Source: an uncultured Clostridia bacterium (lineage in GTDB: Bacteria; Bacillota; Clostridia; Oscillospirales; Acutalibacteraceae). From it: a DNA stretch of 64,000 bases. The notes beneath the pieces are model-generated. The model did no database searches, was not told the DNA's origin, and saw only the letters and a program-made list of their open reading frames with translations. Of the stretch, positions 46,866 through 57,238 are shown piece after piece. Position numbers and translations under genes: made by a program. Every line of letters begins with the position of its first letter. The first letter of the stretch is position 1. The DNA lies in the NCBI GenBank assembly GCA_946500295.1, contig CAMMVF010000005.1, positions 1 through 64,000 of the forward strand, read 5' to 3'.

Positions 46866-47450
46866 ATGATAATTTACTTAACGAAATCCGCTATGAATTA
46901 TTATGATCTTAAAACTCCGGAGAATATGCAAAATCCTTTTGTAGCCGAAACATGCCGTAAAGTCATTGATTCCGAGAGAGGGGATGAGCTGCTTGAATGG
47001 GGAGGAAAGCTTACTTTTTTTGATTCCAGACCCTGCTTGCTGCTTGTCAATTTAAAAACCTATATGACAATTTTTTTGATAGACTTAAAATATGAGCATG
47101 TTGAGTTTGCAGCCAATTTATTGGCGGAGTATCTGTTGGATATTTTTAAAAATGAGAAAAAAATTAAAAACCGTCTTTTGCGTTTGTTTAGTGAACATAA
47201 AATATGTGTGTTTACAAGGCTGGAAAATCGGAGCATAGTTGCAAAACTTAACAGTATTGAAAGAGTATTTTTTCAGCGTGAATTATTTGACGATTTTATA
47301 CGAAATGGTATTTTTCATACAAAAGAGTTAAATAATTATTTCAATACTGAACGAGTAACACGAATCAAGAAGAACGGTGTAATTGATTACCAATTTCCAA
47401 TAGATATTTTTCGTGAAATAATACTTGAACGCTATTCCAATTTAATTTGA
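46866..47450 (+). CDS. DUF6933-like protein of unknown function
   Basis: This is a 194-residue soluble protein beginning MIIYLTKSAMNYYDLK. The pattern of a small N-terminal strand, WGGKLTFFDSRPCLLLVNLKTYMTIFLIDL, and a helical C-terminal half resembles the DUF6933 family (plasmid pRiA4b/Rop-like helper proteins). I judge this from memory of the pattern. It is A/T-richer than its neighbours and stands alone, with its own AAGGAG ribosome site. The function is unknown. Confidence 0.65.
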   Translation: MIIYLTKSAMNYYDLKTPENMQNPFVAETCRKVIDSERGDELLEWGGKLTFFDSRPCLLLVNLKTYMTIFLIDLKYEHVEFAANLLAEYLLDIFKNEKKIKNRLLRLFSEHKICVFTRLENRSIVAKLNSIERVFFQRELFDDFIRNGIFHTKELNNYFNTERVTRIKKNGVIDYQFPIDIFREIILERYSNLI

Positions 47451-47512
47451 GAATAGGTGTGTTATGTCTATTACAATAAGATGATGTTTATTATGTGTAG
47501 GAGGTGAGCTCA

Positions 47513-48298
47513 ATGCCGGACTTGGGTATGCCAACTTTAATTGAAATTCCGGAGCTTGAGGCTTGCGCCAAGCTGTGTACACAGCTCGGACTTCAGTTTG
47601 TGGAGCTTAATATGAATATGCCCCAATATCAGCTTGACAGACTAGATAATCTCAGCCTTGCAAGGATGTCCGAAAAATACAATATCTACTTTACCATTCA
47701 TCTTGACGAAAATTTAAATATCAGCGATTTCAACCCCTATGTTGCTAAGGCGTATCTGCGCACTGTTTTGGAGGCTATCGAAACGGCAAAACAACTGCAT
47801 ATTCCCGTGTTGAATATGCACCTCTCGCCCGGAGTTTATTTTACGCTTCCGGACAGAAAGGTCTTTCTGTTTGATGAATACAAGGCTCAATATTTACATA
47901 GTATGGAGCTGTTTCGTGACGAATGTGAAAAAAGTATAGGTGAATCGAATATTAAAATCTGCGTGGAAAACAGCGGCGGATATACGCCGTTTCATATACA
48001 GGCGCTTGATATCCTGCTTGAAAGCGAGGTTTTTGCCCTGACCTTTGATATAGGTCATAATTACTGTATCAAAGGTGCGGATGAGCCGACTATCTTAAAA
48101 TATAAAGACAGACTGCGCCACTTTCACTTTCACGATGCGGCGGGCAAAAATGATCACCTCGCCCTGGGCGAAGGAGAGCTTGAGCTGAAACGATATCTGT
48201 ATATGGCTGAACACTGCGGTTGCCGAGTTGTTTTGGAAACCAAAACAGTCGAAGGCTTGAAGAAATCTGTCGAGTGGATGAAGAAAAATAAATCATAA
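47513..48298 (+). CDS. Sugar phosphate isomerase/epimerase-like TIM-barrel protein
   Basis: This 261-residue protein has the AP-endonuclease-2-type TIM barrel. Metal-binding positions are seen as Glu and His in VLNMHLSP, Glu in ICVENSGG, Asp/His in LTFDIGHNYC, His in LRHFHFHDAAG and the closing Glu in VVLETKT. The ATG at 47513 lies behind AGGAGGTGAG. It could be a sugar isomerase or a related hydrolase; the substrate is unknown. Confidence 0.85.
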   Translation: MPDLGMPTLIEIPELEACAKLCTQLGLQFVELNMNMPQYQLDRLDNLSLARMSEKYNIYFTIHLDENLNISDFNPYVAKAYLRTVLEAIETAKQLHIPVLNMHLSPGVYFTLPDRKVFLFDEYKAQYLHSMELFRDECEKSIGESNIKICVENSGGYTPFHIQALDILLESEVFALTFDIGHNYCIKGADEPTILKYKDRLRHFHFHDAAGKNDHLALGEGELELKRYLYMAEHCGCRVVLETKTVEGLKKSVEWMKKNKS

Positions 48299-48309
48299 AG
48301 GAGCTTACC

Positions 48310-48903
48310 ATGACCGAGCTTGAAAAAATAAAATACACGAAAGGTTTTATCGACAAGCTTTCCCAGGGCATAAATCCCCTTGACAACACCCCGGTGCCGG
48401 AGAGGGAGCTTTTGAATAACGTCCGCATTTCTCGTTGCCTTTGCTACGTTTCTACTCTCTTACAGCAAATAATAGACAACGGCGGCACGCAGAGAATAAA
48501 GCACAGAAAAACTCCGTTTGCAGTCACAGATGATATGCTTAGGTCGGTACACCCGAGCAATATACCGCTTACCATAACCGAGGTTGCTGACCTTTATAAC
48601 TCCTTTATAGATCCCGACGCAACCTCAAGACTTTCAGGAGCTTCCATTAATCGTTGGCTTACGGATATTGGTATGCTTACGGATGATATAATAAGCGGCG
48701 GCAGAACCCGCAAGCGACCGACCCAAGACGGAGAAAAGCTGGGTATAATGGCTGAGGAGAGGGTGAGCATGTACGGTCATAAATATTTCCGCATTACCTA
48801 TAACACTGCCGCCCAGCAGTTTATAATTGACAATATAGAGTCTGTGCTCGCCTCCGAAGCCGACCGCAAGGTGGCAGCCCAGCATGGGGATAAAACTAAT
48901 TAA
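48310..48903 (+). CDS. Unknown protein upstream of addB
   Basis: This is a 197-residue, mostly helical protein, not recognised. The middle has ITEVADLYNSFIDPDA...LSGASINRWLTDIGML, which reads like a winged-helix or DNA-binding segment. It contains no membrane helix or signal. Its stop overlaps the addB start (TAATG at 48901-48905), so it belongs to the addB-addA operon. It may affect recombination or repair, from position only. Confidence 0.75.
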   Translation: MTELEKIKYTKGFIDKLSQGINPLDNTPVPERELLNNVRISRCLCYVSTLLQQIIDNGGTQRIKHRKTPFAVTDDMLRSVHPSNIPLTITEVADLYNSFIDPDATSRLSGASINRWLTDIGMLTDDIISGGRTRKRPTQDGEKLGIMAEERVSMYGHKYFRITYNTAAQQFIIDNIESVLASEADRKVAAQHGDKTN

Positions 48904-51900
48904 TGGGTAGTGATTCTATGCTTAAATTGATTTTAGGAAGAAGCGGAACAGGAAAGAGCGAATACATAATAAACAAGCTCTGCACCATGGCTCAAAGCGG
49001 AGATGAAAAGCTCCTGCTTTTAGTACCTGAGCAGCATAGCTTTTCAACGGAAAAAAAGATAATAGATAAAATAGGCGCTGCTGATGCGCAAAAAATTAAT
49101 GTGCTCAGCTTCAGCCGAATGGCGGACGCAGTGTTTTTAGCTACGGGCGGTTTTCCTATGAAGCCTGTGAATGAGGGTATGAGGAGCGTGTTCATGTCCT
49201 TGGCTCTTAAGGAGTGTTCGGATAATTTAAGCCTTTACTCAAATCAGCTTGGACGACCCGAGTTTATACCGATAATCCTGAACTCTGTGAAAGAGATGAA
49301 ATCCTGCGCCGCAACGGCCGAGACTATCTCCGGCTGTAAGGCGGCTGTGGATAACGAGACTCTCAAGCAGAAGCTATCCGATCTTGCGCTGATATCCTCG
49401 TGCTACAATGCCATGCTCGGCAGAGCCTACTCCGACCCTTTGGATAATCTGACTCTTATCTACAACAGACTTCTGCAGAATAATATTTTTTCAGATTACA
49501 CTATAGCTCTGGACGGCTTCAGCGGATTTACCCGTCAAGAATTGATGATTTTGGAGCTTCTGCTTAAAGAAAGCTCAAGCCTCTATCTGAGCCTGTGTAC
49601 GACCACGGAGGATATGCGTTCCGGCAGCGAGGTCTTTTCAAAAACCAACGAAACCGCCAGAGCGATAATCGCCATGGCACATAAAAATTCGGTTTCGGTG
49701 CTTGAGCCGCTTGTACTTAGCGAGAATAAGCGGTTCACCTCGCCTGCGCTTTCACATCTTGAGAAGTATATGTACACCCGCCAAAATCGCTGCGAGCTTC
49801 CCGAAAGCGACGGCATAAGCATATATCAGGGAACGACTGTGTACGACGAGTGCGCCTTTGTCGCAGGCGAGATAAGAAGGCTTACTACCGAGTGCTCTTA
49901 CCAATATTCGGACATCGCTATAATAGCAAGGGATCTTTCGCCCTATAAGGGGGTTCTTTCCTCGGCGCTTGACAAGCAGGGCATAGCCTACTTTATGGAA
50001 AATCCAAAGCCGCTTTCAACCCGTTCCTTGGTCATCTACGTCACCGCCCTGCTCGAAACCATCTGCTCAGGCTTTTCCTCGGAATATATTTTCAAAATGC
50101 TTAAAACTGGCTTTTCACCGCTTACGGATAATCAAATCTGCAAGCTTGAAAACTATGCCTATATGTGGAACATAAACGGCTCGAAATGGCTGTCTCCTTT
50201 TACCCAGAATCCCGACGGCTTTGTGCGCTCGGAAATTGACGAGCGCAGGCTCGGTCGAATTGAAGACTATAGATTGAAATTTATTAAACCGTTGCTTGAA
50301 TTTCGTGAAAAAACAAAGGATAAAACGGGGGCGGAAATAACCCGTCAGCTGTATTTCCTGCTCGAGAGCGTTAACGTACAGCGCAGGCTCAAAGTTTTGG
50401 AAAAGAGCTGTCTTGACAATGAGGATTCCAAAGCATTACAGGAGCTTGACAGAGTGTGGGAGGTGTTGATTGAAAGCCTCGACTCTCTTTACTCATCACT
50501 TTCCGAATTTAAACTTACGCTCAAGGAGTACACCGAGATTTTTAAGCTTTACATGAGTGCTGAAGATATATCCTACATTCCCCAGAGCCTTGACGAAGTA
50601 ACCATCGGAACAGCCGATAGAATAAGAACCGACTCACCCAAGGCGGTGTTTGTTCTCGGTTGTATTCAGGATGAGTTTCCAAAAATCCCATCATCATACG
50701 GCATCTTTACCGAGAACGAAAGGGAGGTCTTGCGTGAAAACGGACTTTCAATGTACGACAGCGCCGAACAGCTTGGCGCAAACGAGTTGTTTTATGTCTA
50801 TACCTCGGTTTCAGCCCCTGCAAGCAGACTCTATCTGAGTTTTTACACACAGGGGCTTGCCGGCGAAGAAAAGAGGGAATCCTCCATTATCCGCGAGACA
50901 GTCTCGCTTTTTAATCCGCTTGATATGGGCGATAATTATATAATAGAAACCCACGACGGAAGCAGAATCCGCAGCGAGGGCGACGCCTTTGAATTTCTCT
51001 GCTCAAATTTCACCGCCGACAGCGAGCTTATATCTCGTCTAAAGGAGCATTTCCTCAAAACCGACAAGGCTGGAACTATAGAGAAAATAACCGCCTCGCT
51101 TGAAAAAAAGCCTTTGAGTATAAGTCCGCAGTCGGCAAGGGCTCTCTTCGGCGAGGAAAAAATTAATCTCTCAGCCTCGCAGATAGAAAAATACTATCTC
51201 TGCCCCTACAATTATTTCTGTACCTACGGTCTGAATCTGAAGGAGAGGAAAAAGGCGGAGATAAATGCAGCAGAATACGGAACTTTGGTTCACTATATAC
51301 TCGAAAATCTTTTCAGCCGGTTTAATCTCTCTCAGCTTGAACAGCTCAGTGATAGTGGAAACCTCAGTGATGAGATCCACCTTGTGCTTGAGGATTATCT
51401 CGATACGGTTCTCGGCGGCAAAGAGGATAAAACCCGGCGCTTTCTCTACTCGCTTTCAAGGATTGAAAGGGGAGTCAATATTTTGGTAAGCCATATCATA
51501 TCGGAGTTAAGTTCCTGCGGCTTCGACCCGCTGTGCTGTGAGCTTAAAATCGACTACGAGGAAAATGACGGCGACATAGAGCCGATGAGCCTGAGCCTTC
51601 CCGACGGAACAAAGATAAATATCAGGGGAATGGTCGACCGGGTTGACAAGCTTGAGCAGGACGGAAATTTCTATATACGTATAATTGACTACAAAACAGG
51701 CAAAAAGGATTTTAAAATCAATGATATAAATTTCGGGCTTAACCTGCAAATGCTCCTTTACTTAAAGGCAATAGCGCAAAACGGAGAGAAAGCCTTCCAC
51801 ACAAAAGTCACCCCCGCAGGCATACTTTATATGCCTGCCTCTCCCGCCCTTACCTCTCAGTTAAAGGGCCAAAGCGAGATAGACCGCTCCTTTGCCATGG

Positions 51901-52208
51901 ACGGAGTTATAGTAGATGACAACGGTACGATAATCGGCGCAATGAACGAAAAATACCTGAAAACCAAAAATGTAATGCAAAGCTCCGAGCTTAAAACCTG
52001 CTTTGATAAGATAGACACATTAATAATCCATATGGTTCAGGGGCTTATGGACGGAAATATTCAGGCAAAGCCGGTGAAAACCTACGATAACGACGCCTGC
52101 AAATATTGCCCTTACTTCAATAGCTGCGGCTTTGAACAGGGTATGGATACGGTGGATTTGAAGGACAAGGCAAATTCGCCTGTCTATAATCAAAAGGAGG
52201 GGATGTAA
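48903..52208 (+). CDS. addB: AddB subunit of the AddAB helicase-nuclease
   Basis: AddB is the second nuclease subunit and Chi reader of the double-strand-break-resecting AddAB complex. It has 1101 residues from 48903, or 1096 from ATG 48918. Walker A is GRSGTGKSEYI. The C-terminal RecB-type nuclease has GMVDRVDKL and IIDYKTGKKD. A four-cysteine Fe-S staple is formed by YYLCPYNYFC and CKYCPYFNSC. It ends directly before addA. Length and motifs are standard. Confidence 0.95.
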   Translation: MGSDSMLKLILGRSGTGKSEYIINKLCTMAQSGDEKLLLLVPEQHSFSTEKKIIDKIGAADAQKINVLSFSRMADAVFLATGGFPMKPVNEGMRSVFMSLALKECSDNLSLYSNQLGRPEFIPIILNSVKEMKSCAATAETISGCKAAVDNETLKQKLSDLALISSCYNAMLGRAYSDPLDNLTLIYNRLLQNNIFSDYTIALDGFSGFTRQELMILELLLKESSSLYLSLCTTTEDMRSGSEVFSKTNETARAIIAMAHKNSVSVLEPLVLSENKRFTSPALSHLEKYMYTRQNRCELPESDGISIYQGTTVYDECAFVAGEIRRLTTECSYQYSDIAIIARDLSPYKGVLSSALDKQGIAYFMENPKPLSTRSLVIYVTALLETICSGFSSEYIFKMLKTGFSPLTDNQICKLENYAYMWNINGSKWLSPFTQNPDGFVRSEIDERRLGRIEDYRLKFIKPLLEFREKTKDKTGAEITRQLYFLLESVNVQRRLKVLEKSCLDNEDSKALQELDRVWEVLIESLDSLYSSLSEFKLTLKEYTEIFKLYMSAEDISYIPQSLDEVTIGTADRIRTDSPKAVFVLGCIQDEFPKIPSSYGIFTENEREVLRENGLSMYDSAEQLGANELFYVYTSVSAPASRLYLSFYTQGLAGEEKRESSIIRETVSLFNPLDMGDNYIIETHDGSRIRSEGDAFEFLCSNFTADSELISRLKEHFLKTDKAGTIEKITASLEKKPLSISPQSARALFGEEKINLSASQIEKYYLCPYNYFCTYGLNLKERKKAEINAAEYGTLVHYILENLFSRFNLSQLEQLSDSGNLSDEIHLVLEDYLDTVLGGKEDKTRRFLYSLSRIERGVNILVSHIISELSSCGFDPLCCELKIDYEENDGDIEPMSLSLPDGTKINIRGMVDRVDKLEQDGNFYIRIIDYKTGKKDFKINDINFGLNLQMLLYLKAIAQNGEKAFHTKVTPAGILYMPASPALTSQLKGQSEIDRSFAMDGVIVDDNGTIIGAMNEKYLKTKNVMQSSELKTCFDKIDTLIIHMVQGLMDGNIQAKPVKTYDNDACKYCPYFNSCGFEQGMDTVDLKDKANSPVYNQKEGM

Positions 52209-55200
52209 ATGGGCAGAAAATGGACTGCAGCTCAGCTTGACGCTATCAACGCCAAGGGCGGGGCTGTGCTCGTTTCGGCGGCGGCTGGCTCTGGAAAGAC
52301 GGCTGTGCTCGTTGAACGTGTTTTAAGCCGAATCACCGACCCCGAAAGCCCGGTGGATATAGACAGACTGCTGATAGTCACCTACACCAAGGCTGCCGCC
52401 GCAGAGATGAGGGAAAGAATCTCTGCATCTTTAGAGCGGCTTTCTCGAGCAAATCCGGACAATACCTCTTACCGCCGCCAGCTCATGCTGCTTCCGAGGG
52501 CAAATATCAGCACGATACACAGCTTTTGCGGCAATGTGATAAAGGAAAATTTCTTCAAGCTCAACGATATCCCCTCTGATTATAAAATTGCCGACGAAAG
52601 CGCTCTTAGCATAATCAAGTCTCAGGCGGTGGATAATGTGCTGGAGAGGATGTACGCAAGCGGCGACGAGGGCTTTCTCTATATGTCTGATTGCTTCAGC
52701 ACTGCAAAAAGCGAATACAATTTAAAATCCACAGTGCTCAATATTTACGACTTTCTCTGTTCACAGCCCTTTCCAAAGCAGTGGCTTAAAAAGGCTGAGG
52801 AGGAGTATTCGGACAAGCCGGTAACTTCAAGCCTTTGCGGAAAAACTATACTGGAGCAGGCGACTGTTGCGGCTGAGTACCTCGGCTCGAAGGTCAAGGA
52901 GTGCATTGAGCTTTATGAACAAAACCCGGATATAGGTGTAAAAATCGGCGAGACGATAAATAATAATTATAAGCGTATCGTAGACGAGTTTTCCACTTTA
53001 GCCGCAGACGGAGACTGGGACGGGTTGTACGAATTTTTCAATAAAAAGCATGACTTTGGCAGACTGTCAGCCGCTAAAGGCTATGCAAACGACCCTGCAA
53101 AGCTTACAATAGCTTCCATCTGCTCTATGATAAAGGACGAGCTTACCAAGGAGCTTCCCAAGCTCTTTATATATTCTGCCGAGGACTACAGCCGCACTAC
53201 AAAAATTGCGGCTCCTGCCATTACCGCTCTGTTCAAAACTGTGATGGAATTTTCAGACGAGTACAGTGATTTAAAATCTAATAATAATCTCGCCGACTTT
53301 TCTGATTTGGAAAGATGGACTTTAAGACTGCTTTATAACAACGGTTCTCCAACTGAGCTCGCCGCAGAACTAAGCGAGCGCTTTACCGAGGTTATGGTCG
53401 ATGAATATCAGGACGCAAACGAGGTTCAGGATTTAATATTTACAGCAGTGAGCGACGGCGGCAGAAAGCTATTTGTAGTGGGGGACGTAAAGCAGAGCGT
53501 TTACCGCTTTCGTCAGGCAAACCCGGAGCTTTTTTTAAGACGAAAAAACAGCTATCCGCTCTATGACAGAAATAAAGATGCCTACCCTGCAAAAATCATT
53601 CTTGACAAAAATTTCCGAAGCCGAAGCGGTATAGCCGAGACGGTAAACTTCATCTTCTCAAAGCTGATGTCACCCCTTGCCGGAGATATGTACTACACCG
53701 AAGAGGATATGCTCAACTGCGGTTCATCCTACGAGCCCTCAAACGAGCCTGACTCCACCTTAGAGCTGATTTTCACTCCTATAAAATCCGAAATTCCCGC
53801 TCATATCGCAGAGGCGAGAAGAATAGCTCAGCAGATAATTGAGCTTAAATCAAGCTTTACGGTGGAGGAAAACGGAGTTAAAAGACCTGCTAAGTTTGGA
53901 GATTTTGCCATACTTCTGCGTACAAACCTTCACGCTCTGGATTATCAAAATGTTCTTAAAGAGGCTGGTATTCCCGCCCGCTGTGCCGCCGCCGATAACT
54001 TTTTGGCAGCTTCGGAAATTCAGCTTGTAATCTCGCTGTTAAAGGTTATCAGTAATCCCTATCAGGATATTCCACTTTTAAATGTTATGACAAGCCCGAT
54101 TTTCGCCTTCACCCAAACCGAGCTGGCGCAGCTTAGAGCGAACAGCCGCAAAAAATCCCTCTACGACTCCGTAAAGCTCGGCGCTGACCGTGGGGACAGC
54201 CACTGCAAGGAGCTTGTATCTGAGCTTGATTATTACCGCAGTCTATCAAGCTCCGTCACCCTTCCAGAGCTCATATCTGAAATCTACTTAAAAACCTCTT
54301 ACCCGGAAATAGCTTCTGCGAGCGACTCGGGAAGTTTGAAGGTGAATAACCTCAGGCTGTTTTACCGCTATACAACGGATTATTCTGACTCTACCCTGTC
54401 AAGCTACCTGCGCTATCTCGACAGCTTAATTGAAAATGATATTGAGCTTAAAGGCTCGAATATAGACGAGGACAGCGGCAGAGTGCAGATAATGACTATA
54501 CACACTTCAAAGGGGCTGGAATTTCCCGTCTGCTTTGTCGCTGGTATTTCCTCGTATAAAAAAACTGAAAGTGACCAGCTTCTCATGCACCCGAAGCTCG
54601 GAGTAGGTGCGGCGATTAACTTCATCTCCGATTCGTATAAGCTCGAATCCGTACAAAAGCAGGCAATCAGGATGAAAAAGGACGTGGATGAAATCTCCGA
54701 GGAGCTTAGAGTTCTCTACGTTGCCCTGACAAGAGCAAAGGAGAGACTGTATGTTCTCGCAACTTTGAGAAGCTCAAATCCTGAAAAGACTTTGTCGGAA
54801 ATAAGCTCAAGACTCGGCAAGGATGAGATTCACCCCTATGTAGTCCGCAGTTTGGGCACTACGGCTCGCCGATTAGCCGCCTGTGCGATTTTGTACGGTA
54901 AGAACAGCTGTATTACAAATCTGCTCGGACAGCCCTGCGGTGTATTCGACGGCAAGGCGGAGGATTTCTGGAAGACTGAGATTCTGTTTGGAGCGGATAT
55001 ACCTAAGCCCGACCCAATAGAAACTCAGTCGGGGAATCAGGGCTTTAAAATCACCTATGACGAGATTATGCGCAGGGTAAATCTGAGCTACCAAAACAGC
55101 GGACTGTCATCAGTCCCTGTAAAGGTATCCGTATCCGAGCTTGCTCATAAGGACGAGGGCAGGGAATTTTCCTTTGCGGCTCGCCCGGCATTCATGTCTG

Positions 55201-55715
55201 AGCAGGGCTTGACCGCCGCCGAAAAGGGCAGCGCCATACACGCTCTTATGCAGTTTGCTGATTATAAGGCGTTTCTGGATGATCCCTCAGCCGAGATAGA
55301 AAGGCTCAGGCTCAGCCGATATCTTACGGAGGCTCAGTGTGCAGCTGTGGATAAGGATAAAATCCTAAACTGCCTTTCAAATCCGCTTATGATGGAGTAT
55401 ATGAATGCTCAGCAGTCATTTCGTGAGTACCGCTTTGCTGTTAAAATCAAGGCTTCAGACGTGTACGATGACTTGCCTGAAGGCAGCGACGGTGAACTTT
55501 TGCTGCAGGGTGCTGTCGACTGCGCTTTCGTCAAGGACGGATCAATAATTATACTTGACTATAAGACAGACAGGGTAAAAACAATGCAGCAGCTTAAAGA
55601 ACGCTATCAAGCCCAGCTTGAGCTTTACAGCCTTGCAATGCAGCAGATGACGGGGCTTGAGGTTTCACGCAGGGTAATATATTCCTTCGAGCTTAACGAC
55701 ATAATCGACGTCTGA
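52209..55715 (+). CDS. addA: AddA helicase-nuclease subunit
   Basis: AddA is the UvrD-like helicase and 5'-strand nuclease of AddAB, 1168 residues. Helicase motifs are SAAAGSGKTAVLVERV (I), VDEYQDANEVQ (II), DVKQSVYRFRQA (III), TIHTSKGLEFPV (V) and YVALTRAKERLYV (VI). The C-terminal nuclease has GAVDCAFVKDGSIIILDYKTDRV. The GGAGGGGATGTAA ribosome site lies at the addB end, and the genes abut, indicating coupled translation. Confidence 0.96.
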   Translation: MGRKWTAAQLDAINAKGGAVLVSAAAGSGKTAVLVERVLSRITDPESPVDIDRLLIVTYTKAAAAEMRERISASLERLSRANPDNTSYRRQLMLLPRANISTIHSFCGNVIKENFFKLNDIPSDYKIADESALSIIKSQAVDNVLERMYASGDEGFLYMSDCFSTAKSEYNLKSTVLNIYDFLCSQPFPKQWLKKAEEEYSDKPVTSSLCGKTILEQATVAAEYLGSKVKECIELYEQNPDIGVKIGETINNNYKRIVDEFSTLAADGDWDGLYEFFNKKHDFGRLSAAKGYANDPAKLTIASICSMIKDELTKELPKLFIYSAEDYSRTTKIAAPAITALFKTVMEFSDEYSDLKSNNNLADFSDLERWTLRLLYNNGSPTELAAELSERFTEVMVDEYQDANEVQDLIFTAVSDGGRKLFVVGDVKQSVYRFRQANPELFLRRKNSYPLYDRNKDAYPAKIILDKNFRSRSGIAETVNFIFSKLMSPLAGDMYYTEEDMLNCGSSYEPSNEPDSTLELIFTPIKSEIPAHIAEARRIAQQIIELKSSFTVEENGVKRPAKFGDFAILLRTNLHALDYQNVLKEAGIPARCAAADNFLAASEIQLVISLLKVISNPYQDIPLLNVMTSPIFAFTQTELAQLRANSRKKSLYDSVKLGADRGDSHCKELVSELDYYRSLSSSVTLPELISEIYLKTSYPEIASASDSGSLKVNNLRLFYRYTTDYSDSTLSSYLRYLDSLIENDIELKGSNIDEDSGRVQIMTIHTSKGLEFPVCFVAGISSYKKTESDQLLMHPKLGVGAAINFISDSYKLESVQKQAIRMKKDVDEISEELRVLYVALTRAKERLYVLATLRSSNPEKTLSEISSRLGKDEIHPYVVRSLGTTARRLAACAILYGKNSCITNLLGQPCGVFDGKAEDFWKTEILFGADIPKPDPIETQSGNQGFKITYDEIMRRVNLSYQNSGLSSVPVKVSVSELAHKDEGREFSFAARPAFMSEQGLTAAEKGSAIHALMQFADYKAFLDDPSAEIERLRLSRYLTEAQCAAVDKDKILNCLSNPLMMEYMNAQQSFREYRFAVKIKASDVYDDLPEGSDGELLLQGAVDCAFVKDGSIIILDYKTDRVKTMQQLKERYQAQLELYSLAMQQMTGLEVSRRVIYSFELNDIIDV

Positions 55716-55760
55716 TAGTCTCTTGGTTTTGCAAATATGGATTTATTTCCCTTTCTGGTG

Positions 55761-55789
55761 TTGATATTTTTTTTTGATGAAAGTATAAT
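55761..55789 (+). promoter_or_regulatory. Promoter of the murD operon
   Basis: TTGATA (55761-55766) and TATAAT (55784-55789) are separated by 17 bases. They lie 35 bases before the murD start. Confidence 0.8.
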
Positions 55790-55823
55790 AATATGCGGAT
55801 AAATTAGAAAGGCAGATTAAAAT

Positions 55824-57215
55824 ATGAATCATAACGCAGTTGACTTTTTAAAGTCCCTATGCGGCAAGAGGATAGCCCTCTGCGGAATAGGAAAGAGCAA
55901 TTTGTATTTGATAAAGCTATTTAAGAAATACGGAGCTTGCGTCATAGCCTGCGACAAAAGGGACGAAGCCGCCCTCGGCGAGAACGCAGAGCTTGCCCGC
56001 AGCTACGGAGCACAGCTTTCACTCGGTGAGGGTTACCTCAATCTTGATAATGTCGATATTGTTTTCCGCACTCCCGGAATGAAATACTATATGGATGAGC
56101 TGGTGCAGTTTCGGAAAAAGGGAGTGGTAGTCACCTCTGAAATGGAGCTGTTTTTCGAGCTTTGCCCCTGCAAAATTATAGCCGTAACAGGCAGCGACGG
56201 AAAAACCACTACAACCACCATAATCTCAGAGCTTTTGAAAAAGCAGGGCAAGCGTGTCTATCTCGGCGGCAATATCGGCACTCCTTTGCTTCCGCAGATT
56301 GAGGAGATAACCAAGGACGATATAGCTGTAGTGGAGCTTTCCAGCTTCCAGCTTATTTCAATGAGGGAAAGTCCCGACGTGGCAGTGGTAACAAACCTTG
56401 CGCCAAACCACCTCGATATTCACAAGGATATGCAGGAGTATATAGATGCTAAGAAGAATATAGTTTTGCATCAAAGTGCTTTCTCACGTGCTGTTTTAAA
56501 TCGCGATAATGAGATTTCAAACAGCTTTGAGAGCGATTGCAGGGGAGAGGTGCTGAAATTCTCACGGCGCTCGGCCGTTGAAAACGGAGCATACTGCGAT
56601 GAACACGGAGATATCTTCTTTGCTCACGGCGGAAATAAAGAGTATGTTATGAACTGTGCGGATATAAAAATTCCCGGGCTTCACAACGTCGAGAACTACC
56701 TTGCTGCTATAAGTGCAGTCTGGGGAATGGTCAGCATCAATAATATTTTGGAGGTCGCCAAGACCTTCGGCGGTGTTGAGCACAGGGCCGAGTTTGTCCG
56801 TGAGGTAAACGGCGTTCGTTACTTTAATGACTCCATAGCCTCCAGCCCGACAAGGACGGCGTTAGGGACACTCTCGCTTTATGATTTTAAGATAGTGCTT
56901 ATAGCCGGCGGCTACGACAAGAAAATTCCATACGAGCCCTTAGGTCCCGTCATTAACGATAAGGTCAAGGTACTGATATTGATGGGTGCGACAGCTCCCA
57001 AAATAGAAAAGGCTGTGCTTGAAGCCGACAACTACGACCCCTCTGCTATAAAAATCATCCATGTCAAAAATATGGAGGAGGCGGTCGCAGCGGCTGCTGA
57101 AAACGCAGTAAGCGGAGACATAGTATCAATGTCGCCAGCTAGCGCCAGCTTTGATTTGTACAAAAACTTTGACGAGAGAGGAAAGCATTTTAAGGCTTTA
57201 GTAAATAAACTCTGA
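55824..57215 (+). CDS. murD: UDP-N-acetylmuramoyl-L-alanine:D-glutamate ligase
   Basis: MurD adds D-glutamate to the peptidoglycan precursor in the cytoplasm. The 463-residue protein has the N-terminal nucleotide-binding domain, the ATP loop AVTGSDGKTTTTT, the Mur-ligase block NLAPNHLDIH, the carbamylated-Lys region DAKKNIVLHQ, and the C-terminal domain with NDSIASSPTRTALG. It stands apart from a dcw cluster, heading an operon with two peptidases. Confidence 0.95.
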   Translation: MNHNAVDFLKSLCGKRIALCGIGKSNLYLIKLFKKYGACVIACDKRDEAALGENAELARSYGAQLSLGEGYLNLDNVDIVFRTPGMKYYMDELVQFRKKGVVVTSEMELFFELCPCKIIAVTGSDGKTTTTTIISELLKKQGKRVYLGGNIGTPLLPQIEEITKDDIAVVELSSFQLISMRESPDVAVVTNLAPNHLDIHKDMQEYIDAKKNIVLHQSAFSRAVLNRDNEISNSFESDCRGEVLKFSRRSAVENGAYCDEHGDIFFAHGGNKEYVMNCADIKIPGLHNVENYLAAISAVWGMVSINNILEVAKTFGGVEHRAEFVREVNGVRYFNDSIASSPTRTALGTLSLYDFKIVLIAGGYDKKIPYEPLGPVINDKVKVLILMGATAPKIEKAVLEADNYDPSAIKIIHVKNMEEAVAAAAENAVSGDIVSMSPASASFDLYKNFDERGKHFKALVNKL

Positions 57216-57238
57216 TTTAAATGAAAGAACTGATATAG

